A stretch of DNA of 64,000 nucleotides. Source: Mytilus californianus (lineage: Eukaryota; Mollusca; Bivalvia; Mytilida; Mytilidae). The position numbers and the translations under genes were made by a program. The notes beneath the pieces were generated by a model. The model saw nothing but the letters and a program-made list of their open reading frames with translations, was not told the origin of the DNA and searched no databases. Below, piece after piece: positions 1-11,125 of the stretch. Location of the stretch: positions 75,475,558 to 75,539,557 of the forward strand of contig NW_026262668.1 of the NCBI RefSeq assembly GCF_021869535.1, in the 5' to 3' direction. How positions within the stretch are numbered: position 1 is the first letter of the stretch; every line of letters starts with the position of its first letter.

Positions 1-744
1 CAAAAATGAAAATCTATATGATAATCATTAGAGAAACAGATTCTTACCTAGTTATTTGTGGATTATTGAATTTATTCAATCTCAATTGCTAAATTGTCAA
101 TTTTAAAGTCCTTGCCAAGGCTCAGACTTTAAAATTCGATAATTTAACTATCTGATTTATCCACTGGCACTGGTACCAATGTAAGAATCTATATATATAA
201 TATGGAATATCTGCACAACTTTATGTGATTAAAACTGTGTGACTTGAGAGGACTGTATCAAATAAAATTCAGGTGTCATTTTACCATCTTCTGGCTCTGC
301 AGTGATGAAACAACATGAATCTTCCGAAAAAAACCAATTATTTCTAAAATAAAAAAATGCATATATGTAGGTGCTGCTGGGCCTTAAATTTCTTACAGCT
401 GCACAGGTATGTCTGTACTCAAGTACATTTCCGATGTATCTTTTTTCACTTGGGGTTCATGTGGACTGTGTCTGTAGAAAAGGTATCAATATTGAAATCG
501 GCTAGTTGTGGGTTTATGAGACTTGTTTTTTGTCTAAACACTTTAGAAAATTGTAAATATGTAAAACAATATTTTTATACGGTTTGTATTTGAACGGAAT
601 ATGTGTATGGTATGTCCTACTTTCACTCATATTTAAATATTTTACCAAGTTGTCCTGTCGTTGCCATTCTTTCTTCAGCACCACGTGGAGTTCTATTTTT
701 GGAGGGAAATATTTTGTTATATCCTAATACCACAACACTGTGGG
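1..744. other. AT-rich DNA, nothing recognised
   Basis: I see no convincing exon, RNA gene or repeat boundary here. The short open frame at 357-593 (+) has no domain, no splice context and an AT-driven composition, so I do not call it. Confidence 0.5.
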
Positions 745-1310
745 TTACACTAATGTCCTGACAATGTCCTGACCGATATGAAAATGCTAAATAATTTTTT
801 GTTATTGAAAGGATTGACTTGAAATTTTGAACCAAGCAAGATGACAACATTTCTGAAATAAATACAAGTAAAAAATTCAAAAAATATATTTGTAAGAATT
901 AGAAAACTTGACCTGACCAACTTAGACACTGTCCTGACAGATATGAAAATGCTAAATACTTTTTTATTATTGAAAGGACTGACTTTAAATTTGGAACCAA
1001 GCAAGATGACAACATTTCTGAAATAAAGACAAGAAAAAAATTAACAAAAACTATTTTTAAGAGATAGAAATCTTGACCTGACCAATTTTGACTGTTGTTA
1101 ACTAATGATGTCCTGATCGACATGAAAATGCTAAATACTTTTTTTATTTTTAACAGGATTGACTTCAAATTTGAAATCAAGCAAGTTAATAACATTTATT
1201 TAATTATTATTTGAAAAAAAAATTGAAACAAAAATATTTTAAGGTTAAAAAACTTGACCTGACCAACATTAACTTTGCTGTGACTAATGTCCTGACCAAT
1301 ATAAAAAGGC
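745..1310. repeat. About four diverged tandem copies of a 165-180-bp unit
   Basis: The phrase GTCCTGACCGATATG and close variants recurs at 766, 931, 1110 and 1289. Each is followed by AAAATGCTAAATA, a T-run and 'AAGCAAG..GA.AACATTT'. The spacings are 165, 179 and 179 bp. Open frames on the minus strand through this stretch merely read the repeat and share its period, so they are not genes. Confidence 0.8.
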
Positions 1311-1330
1311 ACTGGCTACGGTTACATGGA

Positions 1331-1428
1331 AATGTAACAATAATAAAATAATTATTGTTACATTGGAGACTAATTGCCGGAATGAAGGGTTGGGTAAGGA
1401 ACCGATTAATTACGAATGTAACAATAAT
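1331..1428. repeat. Small perfect palindrome plus a third copy of its arm
   Basis: AATGTAACAATAAT (1331-1344) is followed after 6 nt by its exact reverse complement (1351-1364), and the same 14-mer recurs at 1415-1428. CTACGGTTACAT also occurs twice, near 1316 and 1438. It may be a remnant of a small foldback element. Confidence 0.55.
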
Positions 1429-1715
1429 ATTTGTGTCTACGGTTACATAACCTATTGTGGGAAAATTGGTTATATAGGGAATCACTGAAGTATGACAGGA
1501 GCGGCCCCCCTTTCATCAATAGACAATAGACAATACTTTATTATTAAACCTCAGACACATAGGTGTACAAGAGGACATCATATATACACGTATACACATT
1601 TTTATACTCAATACATTTACACTACACATAATAATGCATGCATGCATGGTAAAATACAGCAAAATGTCAATTTACAAATTACCATAACATTCAACTCAAA
1701 AAAGACAAATATAAA

Positions 1716-2006
1716 TCATAAGTATCGTGTAAGTGTTTTTAAAAATATTGCTAAGTTTTTGTAAAGTTCTACATGACAAAATGTAAACAATTTATACATA
1801 ATGGAAGATAACTTGTTATTCTCCAATAATAAACTATTCCAAAACATCACCATTTTACGTTTAACAATAGTTTCCAAAGGGAATCTTCCGAGTTCCCCAT
1901 ACACCATATAATTTGGTGTACTGCTTCTTAATTTCAAAATATTTTTGCAAAATTGAAGGTGTATTTTCTCAATCTTTACTTTCAAATCCCCATACCTCTG
2001 AAGCAT
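1716..2006 (-). pseudogene. LINE C-terminal segment
   Basis: About 96 residues matching the type of C-terminal region that follows the RT in molluscan LINEs, with a HLQFCKNILKL-like stretch and NYMVYGELGRFPLE. It lies downstream of the RT block on the same strand and is separated from it by stops and frameshifts between 2007 and 2189. It is part of the element at 1505-4506 and is not independently functional. Confidence 0.75.
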
Positions 2007-2189
2007 ATAATAAAACAGGACTAACCAATGAGTTAAAAAGTTTAAGCTGCAAATCGACAGGAATACATATATTTTTTTATTTTTCGGTATAGAGCATACA
2101 AAGACTTCTGTGTCTGATCAAGAAGTTTTTTTCGTGCAGTACAAAAGCTACCATTGTAATTGAAAAGTATACCAAGGTAGCAGTATGAA

Positions 2190-3272
2190 TCATGCAACTA
2201 TTTCAATGTTTTCTCCATATATCATAAAATTCTGATTTCTTTTTACTTTCTTTTTACTAAAATTCACTGCTTTAGTTTTGCTTGTGTTAATCTTTAGTTT
2301 CCATTTTTTACAATATTCTTCAAAACACACAAGGGTTTTTTGTAATCCTTCTGCACTTTCAGACAATAGCGCAGTATCATCTGCGTACAGTATAATAAAC
2401 AATTTAACATACATTTGTAATGATTCCAAGCACAGATTTGAAATATTATCTAGACTTTCTATATTATTTTCCACAAAATAACTTTCTAAATCATTTAGGA
2501 ACAAAGAAAATAAAAAAGGTGATAAATTTTCACCTTGTTTTACTCCTGTGTGAGATATAAAAAATTCGGAAAATTCATTTCCTTTCTTGACACATGTTTT
2601 TATATTTTGATGCATATTATAGATCACATTAAATTGTTTACCTTTAATGTTTGATTTTTGCATTTTTTGCCACAATCCCGATCTCCATACAGTGTCAAAA
2701 GCGCTTTTAAAGTCTATAAAAGTGCAAAATAGCTTCTTACCAAATGAAAAATATATAGTAATTAAAGAATACAATACAAATATATTATCAACAGTAGAGA
2801 ATCCTCTACGAAAACCTGCTTGTGATTTTGAAATCAGGTCTACGTGATCTGCATAATTATTTAACCTGTAATTCAACATAGCAGAAAAGGTTTTACTAAA
2901 GCATGAATTTAATGTGATGCCTCTGTACATTTCGGGATTGGGTCTTGATCCTTTATTTTTAAATATAGTTATCATGATTCCATTAGACCAACTGTCTGGG
3001 ACAATTCCAGTATCTAAAATTAAATTGAATAGCTTAACGTAAATTGGCATTAAATCGTCAATTGTATTCTTTATATATTCATTTAAAATTTCATCACTAC
3101 CTGAAGCTTTGCCATTTTTTAAATTCGAAACGACCTTTTTAATTTCATCTTCGGTTACTGGACTATTTAAAAATAACTCAACATCGTCTGATAAAGTTTC
3201 AAAGTCGAAATCTTGTTCGAAGTCATTTTCTGGCTCGACATTTTCATTTAGGATTTTAAAATGATCATACAA
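2190..3272 (-). pseudogene. LINE reverse transcriptase domain
   Basis: A 360-residue frame carrying the RT core: NGKASGSDEI (about 53-62), IFKNKGSRPNPEMYRGITL (about 103-121), SKSQAGFRRGFSTVDN (about 149-163), FIDFKSAFD with the first catalytic Asp at about 187, GVKQGENLSPFLFSLFLNDL (about 243-262) and the active-site box YADD at about 296-299. This would polymerise cDNA during target-primed retrotransposition. The catalytic residues are intact, but the endonuclease and C-terminal parts lie in other frames behind stops, so the copy is dead as a whole. The left end of the frame is the natural run to a stop rather than a domain end. Confidence 0.9.
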
Positions 3273-3449
3273 TGCTTTTAGAGATATATTGCATTGTTAT
3301 CTTTTTTCTTACTATCATTTAGATTATTAAGGATTTTCCATAGAGCTTTTGTATCCTTTTTAGAAATGTTACGCAACTCATCAGCAGCCTTCTGTTGATA
3401 GTTTGCAAAAGCCTTATTTAATGTTTTTTATGTTCTTTACTAGCTTGTC

Positions 3450-3902
3450 TCATTTAATTCTGTTTTCAGCATTTTTCAAAAAACTATATCTCTTTCGAGC
3501 TTTATGAATTTTTTTTCTACTCATCGAGCATTTTCTATTAAACCATGGTTTTGAATTTTCATGTTTGTAAAAATGTTTATGTTTTTTTATTTTCCCATAC
3601 GTTTCTGCCGCCGCATCTTTAAAATTTTTGCTGATATCTAAAACTATATTGTTTATATCATTTTGAGTTGCGTCATTATTTACGGACAATTCGTCCAGTT
3701 TATGCATAACAGTGGTTAAAATACCTTCGGGATCATTGTGAATCAGCGTATTCAAATTTCTGTTCACTTTTCCACCTGACAAAAGTTTTATCATTTCTAT
3801 TGTCGGTAACAATTGAATCTGATTTACTAAATGTGGCCTGAAGTCTAAAATGTATAAATGAATGACAATCAGAATATAACGGTATAAAGTCAGCAATTTC
3901 AA
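3450..3902 (-). pseudogene. LINE linker region between endonuclease and RT
   Basis: A 150-residue frame containing HENSKPWFNRKCSMSRKKIH, the 'PWF(N/D)..C/LR..' signature usually found between EN and RT of LINEs. It continues the element toward its 3' end, with the RT frame starting about 180 bp further on. It has no independent function. Confidence 0.75.
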
Positions 3903-4500
3903 AATAAAAAAATCATAGGGAAGAGCATTGATGAAATAATTAAATAATCAACAACACTCGAATCGTTACATGTTTTCTCCCCAATATCTTTATCTGATCC
4001 AACTCTTGAATTAGCAATATATAAATTATTTTTTCTGCACAACTCTAACAGTCTATGACCATACTTATTAGGTCTACATGTACACTGAGACACTCTTTGC
4101 AAGGTGATTTTGTTTTGAGTCAGATTCTCAAAATCATATAAATACTGTAATATATCAGCATCACAATCTAAATCAAACATACTAACAACTGACTCATCAG
4201 GTATAATATAATCGGGTAAAGACCCAGTTTTTGAGTTAAAATCGCCAACTAGGGCAACATATCAATTTTCAGTGTTTGTTAGGATATTCAATTAATTTTC
4301 CAATTCTTCAAAAGCTTCTATAGTAGAATACTTAGAATTTTCAGGTGGTACATAAACACAGCCAAAAATTACATCTGAATTAAGTGACAAAATTGATTTC
4401 GAAATTTGAAACCATAAAACAAATTGACTCTCAGTATTATGGAATTTCAACTTTTTTCTAAACTCTTTCTATAAATAACAACTATTCCACCTGATGCTTT
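3899..4500 (-). pseudogene. LINE AP-endonuclease fragment
   Basis: On the minus strand, roughly 4500-3900 encodes the C-terminal two thirds of an exonuclease-endonuclease-phosphatase fold in interrupted frames. Visible are SGGIVVIYRKS, FGCVYVPPENS, VALVGDFNSKTG, NLYIANSRVGSD and DSSVVDYLIIS, the last normally close to the catalytic Asp/His. A stop interrupts it near 4262. The N-terminal Glu-containing strand is missing because of the 5' truncation. Confidence 0.7.
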
Positions 4501-4586
4501 TTTAAATTTTTTTCTATTTAGGTCACTGAGTCAGTGCCCCCCCCCCCCCCCTTAATAAAAAGTTCTGGGTCCGCAATTGTTTATAT

Positions 4587-4690
4587 AGGCAGTGGCTATT
4601 TTGCCGGCACCGGCAAACTAGAAAATATGCTATTTTGACGGCTCTGATTAAAATGGCAATTTTGCCGGTGCCGGTTCTTTGTAGAAAGCG
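4587..4690. repeat. GCCGGCACCGGCAAAAT-type repeat, inverted copy at 9843-9897
   Basis: A stretch rich in TTTTGCCGGCACCGGCAAA, GCTATTTTGACGGCTC and TTTTGCCGGTGCCGG. The reverse complement of about 4587-4644 matches 9843-9897 closely, including CCGGCAAAATAGCCACTGC. This indicates two members of one short interspersed family in opposite orientation. Confidence 0.7.
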
Positions 4691-4699
4691 ATTTTTACA

Positions 4700-5740
4700 G
4701 AGGATGACCTTGAGGTCACTCCGATGTATTGCTATCGCCCAAATTTCCATTATGCAAATTAGTTTTGGGATTTCAACCGATCTATAAAAATTATAGATCC
4801 GCGGTCATTACAAGGGAAAAAAGTGCATTTTTATACCTGCGATTCCGTTCTCCGTTCGTACGATGTTTCATCAAAAAAATGGAATCATTTCAGTTGTTGA
4901 TTTAGTACTGAAAATTTGACTGAATTATCTCCTTATTAAATACGGTTTTATATGTTTAATAGGTGTTTAAGAAAGAGGTCAGGTGCCCATGTTCATTCAA
5001 AAAATTATCGTTCATTCATGAATTTATCGTAAAATCAAAATCACTACACAGGTCACACAGGTTGTATACGTAGTGTCAAAAGATTACCTGTATAGTATCT
5101 AAAAATAGACAAACTTAACTGACTCCCCTTACTGTAGTGTGTGATAACATTTTGTGAGGGAATTCGATGTTTGCTATACCACTGTTCATTTCAACGCGCT
5201 TTATGACGATACCACTTTATCAATATCAGAGACATGTCTCTGTCAATATGAATGAAATTTTTTGCAGTGTTTTAAGAAATAATTTTACTTTAAAGTCGCG
5301 TATCATTTGTGAACTATTAAATGTTTTACAAGGACGAATTTTCTGTATAAAGTCAATAATTGTGTGAACTTTTGAAGCCCAAACTTTTTATAGCCTTAAA
5401 TACGCCAGAGACATATATGTCTCTGAATACGCTAATGAAAGATCCGAAAACTATACCCATACAGAACGACATGTTTTTGAAATTGTAGCAAAACTTTTGG
5501 TTGACAAATTTTAATTCATTATTGCATAAATATTAACTTGAAATATCTGTCATTTTCTCCCTACCCAGTTTACCTCTATTACTCATTATGATGTGGACTT
5601 GACATTGTTATTGAATCTTATGCAATTTGATTGGATTAAGTTATTATTAGATTACCTTCAAACTGTTCATGCTTTTTCGTACGAGTATATTGATTTGTAC
5701 GACTTTGCCCCCAGCAGAGCTATAGAAAAACAGTACATTA
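4700..5740. other. No gene seen; two short perfect palindromes
   Basis: No exon or repeat boundary is recognisable. CAGAGACATGTCTCTG (5227-5242) and CAGAGACATATATGTCTCTG (5406-5425) are perfect palindromes sharing the same arms, and TATCAGAGACATATA recurs near 6564. Confidence 0.5.
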
Positions 5741-5792
5741 ACGGGTGTTACACGGACACTTTTTAGATGATACACGGACACTTTTTAGTTTT

Positions 5793-6454
5793 TACACGGA
5801 CACTTTTTATGAATAGAATCACTCGTGCATGATCAGTGAGTTCATGGGCACTTTAAATTTCAATTAGATTTGAACTTTTTGTTTCACCGACATATTTCCT
5901 GTCTTTTTTAATTAAAAATATTTACGTTAGCATCAATAACTATATTTTTTTTTCAAACAATTCCAGTAACTATTCATATTAGTACACTAAGGGGTTGACC
6001 ATTTAACTTCAAAAGGCCGGTTATGGTTTTTTCCTAAAAACACATTTGATCCCCAATTTTATGAGAAAAAATATATAATGGTCAAGCAGATGACACTGAA
6101 AATAATGTTCTGGCTCCTGATTTTCCGAATACCGTATATAATAGTGCTGATTTCGAAAAAAAAGATATTTGGGCGATAGCGTTGAAAAACTAAATAATTT
6201 TCTTACTCAGAAAAGAACATACCCCCTTTTAAAGCTAAATGGTCGGTCCGTAAATGTATTTAATGTATTTTTTTTTCAATATATGGACATGAATAGTATT
6301 CTGGACAATGCTGAAAGAAATGCTGGTACCAACGTTTATATTTCAATAAAAAGACAGGAAATATATATATAAAAATCAAATCTAATCAAAAGATAAAATC
6401 CTTATCAACTCACCAATGCACGATTGATCCTATAAATAAAAAGTGTCCGTGTAA
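5793..6454. mobile_element. 662-bp element with about 130-bp terminal inverted repeats
   Basis: The left end TTACACGGACACTTTTTAT (5793 on) is matched in reverse complement at the right end (to 6454). The arms continue inward with shared ATCA.TCGTGCAT, GTGAGTT, TTAGATTTGA and ATTTCCTGTCTTTTT, roughly 5793-5935 and 6333-6454. Two more direct copies of the terminal ACACGGACACTTTTTAG lie just outside the left end (5749-5765 and 5771-5788). No transposase is encoded. The 67-codon frame at 6169-6372 runs into the right TIR and has no recognised domain. It is best called a non-autonomous long-TIR DNA element. Confidence 0.75.
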
Positions 6455-7050
6455 TACATGTTCAAATATGCAGCAAATCGTAAAGAAAATCATTCAACTA
6501 ATGTAATCAATTTTGGAGGGTAAGCTCTGATTGGATCATATAGTGACACGTGTTTAATCCTGATCAACAATATCAGAGACATATAAAAACCTATAAGCAT
6601 GAACATTTTTTTTTTTAATCCAAAACATATGCCTATATATATATATATAATAACAAGACATGGACATGGCACATCCTGCATTTTTTCAACAAAAAAAGGA
6701 TGAAGCCTGTTTATTTTAAATTTATTTTAACCCCCCCTCCCCCCCAATAAAATCAAATGGTAGCTTGCTTACCTCTGAAATCTTTTTTATACATTATTTA
6801 CTTGCGAAGTTGCATTTCAAAAAGTCTCAAATGTGTATAAAATACACCTTTAACTTGAAATGGTTCTTTTTATAAAGTTATTAGATTTTTGAGAAAAAAC
6901 TCTCGGCTGAAGGGAAGTGAGAAAAAAAATTGAGTTTAAACTGTAACTTACATTAACTGGTATATGGCCATTTAAGTTTCTAATATCTTTAGTTTTGCTA
7001 CCTCTTCTAAATGCAAAATGTACTTCTTCAGTCTTGAAACGTCGTACAAG
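6455..7050. other. No gene; low-complexity tracts
   Basis: It holds a (TA)n run near 6636-6650, a C-rich tract at 6731-6747 and, directly after it, AATCAAATGGT, which looks like the end of the ACCATTTGATT element family seen at 12985 and 17153 in opposite orientation. Nothing else is recognisable. Confidence 0.45.
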
Positions 7051-7052
7051 TC

Positions 7053-7235
7053 AGATACAAAACAAAGGTAACAAAAAACAGGCCGGAAACAACCTGCCGT
7101 ATAGTTTGTCTGCACTTGTAGTCAGGTCAAGGTCCTCGGCTATCGCCTCGGACCTTGACCTGACTACTCGTGCAGAAAAACTATCCGGCAACGGTTGTTA
7201 CCGGCCTGTTTCTTTGTTACCTTTGTATTGTATCT
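7053..7235. mobile_element. 183-bp near-perfect palindrome (foldback element)
   Basis: The left arm AGATACAAAACAAAGGTAAC...GTCAGGTCAAGGTCC and the right arm GGACCTTGACCTGAC...GTTACCTTTGTATTGTATCT are reverse complements over about 85 bp each, with a loop of only a few bases around 7140. Mismatches are few. An 80-codon frame across it is a by-product. Such structures are typical of palindromic MITEs or recent inverted duplications. Confidence 0.85.
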
Positions 7236-7332
7236 AATACTAAATCAGAGCGTGCATGAATGTGTACAGAAAATTAAATGACCTGCAAACTGGACACTGG
7301 ACCAGTCCATATTACGTTTTATCAATGAATAG

Positions 7333-7480
7333 ATTTTTTTTTTATTTCCCAAATTACAGGGCCCATAAAGGGCATACAATCAGATAAAATTGATTTACAT
7401 AATTGGTAACAACAACAATAATAGCGGCATATAAATAAATATTTAGTATATAAGCATTGGTCAGAATCAGATGAACGAAA
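7333..7480 (-). repeat. Probable LINE 3' tail fragment
   Basis: On the minus strand this reads ...GTATGCCCTTTATGGGCCCTGTAATTTGGGAAATAAAAAAAAAT, a pattern typical of the 3' end of molluscan LINEs with a terminal A-rich tail at 7333. No coding part is attached, so this is a heavily 5'-truncated insertion. The left extent is uncertain. Confidence 0.4.
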
Positions 7481-8790
7481 CTTAAGGTATGAAAGGTAAC
7501 AATTGCCACTTTTTATCTTTTCACATAATTTTCCACATACACATTAGATAAATTATTTTTGATAGCCTATTGCGGAGAAAAAAGAGAAAGTTTACTGTAT
7601 TAACGTTCTATTCCATTAAATACGCCATTTTTCGAAGATAAATGCAGAAAAACATTTATGAACGGCTACGCCAGGTAAAATTGTTGTTTATCCTAAAAAA
7701 AAATACAATTTTCAGTTTCATTAGAATATTATAATAATGATAAATCCCAAATTTATGTAGTCATTAGATAAAGTCCTTATATGTCCGATCTGCCTATTTT
7801 TGGACATCAAAAGACAATTCGATCGTTTTAAGGTCAATTTCGTCTACCTCACGCAATCTTGTTAGGCACTATAATGAAATGGACCTGAAATTTATTTCAC
7901 ATGTTTCCTGAAAATTGATAAATATCAAAGCAACATAGAGCTGTTTGTTCTAGTTCGTATAATGACAATTTAATGTCATGTTTGTTTGTGATGACCCCCC
8001 TTTTCGGGATTGCATCAGAATTATAGTTATCTCGTATCGCATGAGGATGACACATGTCAACTGAGCAATTATGTTTGGGACTTAGTTTTAAGAAATGATG
8101 TCAAAGTAACATTATGAAAATATTTTTAGTAAGCTGAAATATATATTTATTTTTTACATGTTTATGTCTTGTAAGATATTTTATTTCTGTCCCGTTTTTC
8201 AACATTTGCGTCTGGAAAGTTGAAATGTTTTAACTGAATGGTTAATTTAAATTAATTATGAAAATGGTTAAAATTAAATCAATAAAGGAAATTATTGCCC
8301 AGTTACAAACACTACCAGGGGATAATCCATAATGATTTTTTTTCAGTTATATGTTTCAGCACATGTATAATTAACCCCAACTTTAGCCTGGTAAACTTGT
8401 TGTCTCCTTGTAAAATATAAAACATATTTAAAATGATTTCCTGCTAAAGTCTTATATTGATATAAAGTTAAAACCGTCTTGCTTCTCACTAGTCAACACT
8501 CCTGCCCTGTCAGGTTTAACTTCTTATATATATGGATGAAAAATAAAAGTCCACAAAACATTAACATGGCAGCAATTGCTTTTACAGCCTTTAAGACTGT
8601 GATTTTTTTTTTACAGAAGAGTGTCCACCATGCACTTGCATTACACTATAATAATAGTAGAATAGTATGATATACATATAGATGAAAATTATATATACAT
8701 GCAACCGTAATATTAATATAATATATAACAACAAACCAGTGTATTCTCTGGAACTATTATTATATTAGTATAATAGTCTAAAGTATACTG
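7481..8790. other. AT-rich DNA, nothing recognised
   Basis: No exon with splice signals, no domain-bearing frame and no clear repeat unit on either strand. Short open frames here are short and AT-biased. Confidence 0.4.
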
Positions 8791-8996
8791 ATTTGTATCA
8801 CTACAATATAATAGTTATTACGGTGAGGTTGAATTTCCTGTCATTTATTCATCATCCAAGCACGAACTTGTATAAGAAAAAAAAATCTCTGTAAATTAAC
8901 CTCAATTTCAGGTATAGAGATGTGATCTGTTTCTGTGACATGTGCTTTTGACCATCCACAAGAACCTGCGGTCATCCGATGTTCAGTACTTCAGTA
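8791..8996 (+). repeat. Interspersed repeat, inverted copy at 21898-22103
   Basis: ACTACAATATAATAGTTATT, ACGGTGAGGTTGAATT, TTATTCATCATCCA.GCACGAACTTGT and CGGTCATCCGATG all reappear as reverse complement at 21898-22103. Two anchors are therefore about 13 kb apart in opposite orientation. The element contains an internal hairpin, clearer in the second copy. It is non-coding. Confidence 0.85.
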
Positions 8997-9060
8997 CTTT
9001 GATTAATATTTACTTTTGAAAAGTACTACGGAAATGTGCATTAGTTTTCTCGTTTGAATT

Positions 9061-9240
9061 ATTTTACATTTGTGTCATTTCGTGCCCTTTTATAGCCGAC
9101 TATGCAGTATGGGTTTTGCTCATTGTTGCCTGAAGGCCGTACGGTGACCTATAGTTGTTTTGTAAAACTTCTATGTCATTTGGTCTCTGATGGAGAATTG
9201 TCTCATTGGCAATTATACCACAGCTTCTTATTTTTATGTT
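9061..9240 (+). repeat. Mussel short interspersed repeat (family R1)
   Basis: Contains TATAGCCGACTATG, GAAGGCCGTACGGTGACCTA, TGTCATTTGGTCTCTGATGG and ATACCACAGCTTCTTATTTTT, a repeat I recognise as very common in mussel DNA. Other copies or fragments in this window are at 12300-12390, 18820-18920 and 34836-34982 (+), and at 29055-29115, 54165-54330 and 54895-54955 (-). It is non-coding and SINE-like; a tRNA-type promoter is not obvious. Confidence 0.75.
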
Positions 9241-9665
9241 GTCAACATAAAAGAATTAAATTATTACAAGTTAAATAAGGACTATCAGTATTTGAGATAC
9301 ATATAATCTCGGCCGTTTTACTATTATACTAGTATTAGTCCCAGATATAATCGTTTAAAAACATTTATCAGTCAAATAGAAAAGTAAGAATTTGTAAAAA
9401 GAAATAAAAATACAAATATTTAGAATCCATTTGTAGCAATGAAATCATATCAAAACATGTAGTTCATGTTGAATTAACTTCTAAAACCAGTCACAGTCTA
9501 ATGCTACGTGTATGCATAAGAATAACATCTCAATTTTTTTTTAACTACGTTGTAAAAAAATAAAAGTTAAAAAATCTCATTGCATATAAATTTGATAAAA
9601 CATTATACAATCTAACAATGTCAATCACATAGCTTTAAAATAAAAAAAATGTTTAAATTAAATTT
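9241..9665. other. AT-rich DNA, nothing recognised
   Basis: No repeat unit, exon or RNA gene is apparent. Confidence 0.4.
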
Positions 9666-9668
9666 GCT

Positions 9669-9842
9669 TTTGAAATAATAGTCAGTTCTTTGAATTGCAT
9701 GCATATCTGTAAACAAGATCTTTTTTATTGGCAAAATTGGCTTCCGCTTACCTATTTTGAAATAATAGTCAGTTCTTTGAATTGCATGCATATCTGTAAA
9801 CAAGATTTTTTTTATTGGCAAAATTGGCTTCCGCTTACCTAG
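9669..9842. repeat. Tandem duplication of an 87-bp unit
   Basis: TTTGAAATAATAGTCAGTTC...TTCCGCTTACCTA occurs at 9669-9755 and again at 9756-9842 with almost no differences, so the duplication is recent. The 102-codon minus frame across it only reflects the period being a multiple of three (KKILFTDMHAIQRTDYYF twice). Confidence 0.9.
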
Positions 9843-9897
9843 AGCCTGCAAAATAGCATATTTTCTATTTTGCCAGCGCCGGCAAAATAGCCACTGC
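9843..9897 (-). repeat. GCCGGCAAAATAGC repeat, second copy
   Basis: AGCCTGCAAAATAGC, ATTTTCTATTTTGCCAGC and GCCGGCAAAATAGCCACTGC match the reverse complement of about 4587-4644. It directly follows the 87-bp duplication. Confidence 0.7.
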
Positions 9898-10111
9898 AAA
9901 AAAAAATAAATTGTTATGTCCCCAAGCACCTATGGTGTGCCTGTGGTAATAACAGAACAAAGCAACACACACAATTATGTTTGTTTGCGTTGCTTACTAT
10001 ATATTATGTCAACATCACGGAACTATAAACAACTTTCATACAAGTTTTAATCCACCACATTTTCTCCAGAAAAATGCCTGTGCCAAGTCAGGAATATGAC
10101 GAGGGGCGTAA

Positions 10112-10318
10112 GGGGGGGGGGGGGGGGTATTTGCACGGAAGAACGCGAAATAAAATTGCAATTTCACGATGAACGAACATTTAAAAATTTCTTGCACGTT
10201 GATCTTTTTACCGATATCACGAAACACGGTGAATAACGAACCTTTTTCACGGCTGCACGTGAAATAAAAATGGCAAAACACGTTGCACGAAAATAATCCT
10301 TTACCACCCTCTATGACA
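10112..10318. repeat. Poly-G tract followed by CACG-rich mussel repeat
   Basis: A run of 16 G (10112-10127) is followed by many CACG/GCACG motifs (TTTCACGATGAACGAAC, CTTGCACGTTGATC, TATCACGAAACACGG, GGCTGCACGTGAAAT). I recognise this as a common mussel interspersed repeat. The minus-strand frame here is a by-product of it. Confidence 0.55.
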
Positions 10319-10737
10319 GTTGTTTTTCATTTATTCCGTTAGTTGAGCATTTGATTTTGTCAGGTTTTATGGACCTCCTAATTTCGTATTTATCTTGGGA
10401 GTTCGGTATTTTTTTTTAATTCATTTTTATTGTATTATAAAACGTAAGATATACAAACTAAGTTCAATCATGATAAGTTCCCCATACCATGGATTTGGGG
10501 AGATCTCACTATTATAAAAATCCCTGCCCATACGTGCCGTATTCTCGGTTCTTTTTTTACAAAGTCTCGGATGATGGGTTTTGAATCCAGAGTGTTTTCT
10601 TGATGTCAACAGTCAGCAAAGGCAACATTTCCGTTAATTTTCAGACTGTATACAAGGTTTCGAATCAATTATGGTGTGCAACTGAGATGAACATTAGTTA
10701 TTGCAGTCTATAAATGAAAGCGTTATGTAAAGTATAA

Positions 10738-11125
10738 AATTGAGAATGGAAATGGGGAATATGTCAAAGAGACAACAACTCGACCAAAGAGCAGATAACA
10801 GCCGAAGGCCACCAATGGGTCTTCAGCGCAGCGAGAAAATCCCGCACCCGGAGGTGGGCCTCAGCTGGCCCCTAAATAAAAATGTGTACTAGTTCAGTGA
10901 AAATGGACGTCATACTAAACTCCAAAACATATAAATGAACTAAAATTAAAAAAAACATATTAGACTAACAAAGGCCAGAGGCTCCTGACTTGGGAAAGGC
11001 GCAAAAATGCGGCGGGGTTAAACATGTCTTGTGAGATCTCAACCCTCCGCCTATACCTCTAATCTGTAGAATAAAGAAACATACAGCAATAGTGAGCAAT
11101 ACGCACAGTAAAACCCAGTTTGTTC
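10738..11125 (-). mobile_element. Retroelement 3'-end fragment (family R2)
   Basis: On the minus strand it ends ...TTTGACATATTCCCCATTTC and CATTCTCAATTTT, with upstream GGGTGCGGGATTTTC, TTAACCCCGCCGCATTTTTG and GAGGTATAGG. The same sequence occurs in + orientation at 42095-42421, downstream of a retroelement coding remnant, and as a short tail at 58245-58315. All copies share the same 3' end but differ in 5' extent, as expected of 5'-truncated retrotransposition products. Confidence 0.8.

Larger units (their letters stand above)
1505..4506 (-). mobile_element. APE-type LINE (non-LTR retrotransposon), 5'-truncated and decayed
   Basis: Read on the minus strand, this holds in order: an AP-endonuclease domain that begins internally near 4500 (SGGIVVIYRKS..., GDFN near 4240, SSVVDYLI near 3950), a linker with PWFNRKCS (near 3530), a reverse transcriptase (3272-2190), a C-terminal segment (2006-1716), and a 3' end near 1510 with a short A-rich tail. 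Frameshifts and stops break it into at least four frames. The 5' end is lost at a poly-C tract (4537-4551). The order EN-RT and the simple 3' tail fit a CR1/Jockey-like LINE; the exact clade is inference. Confidence 0.85.
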
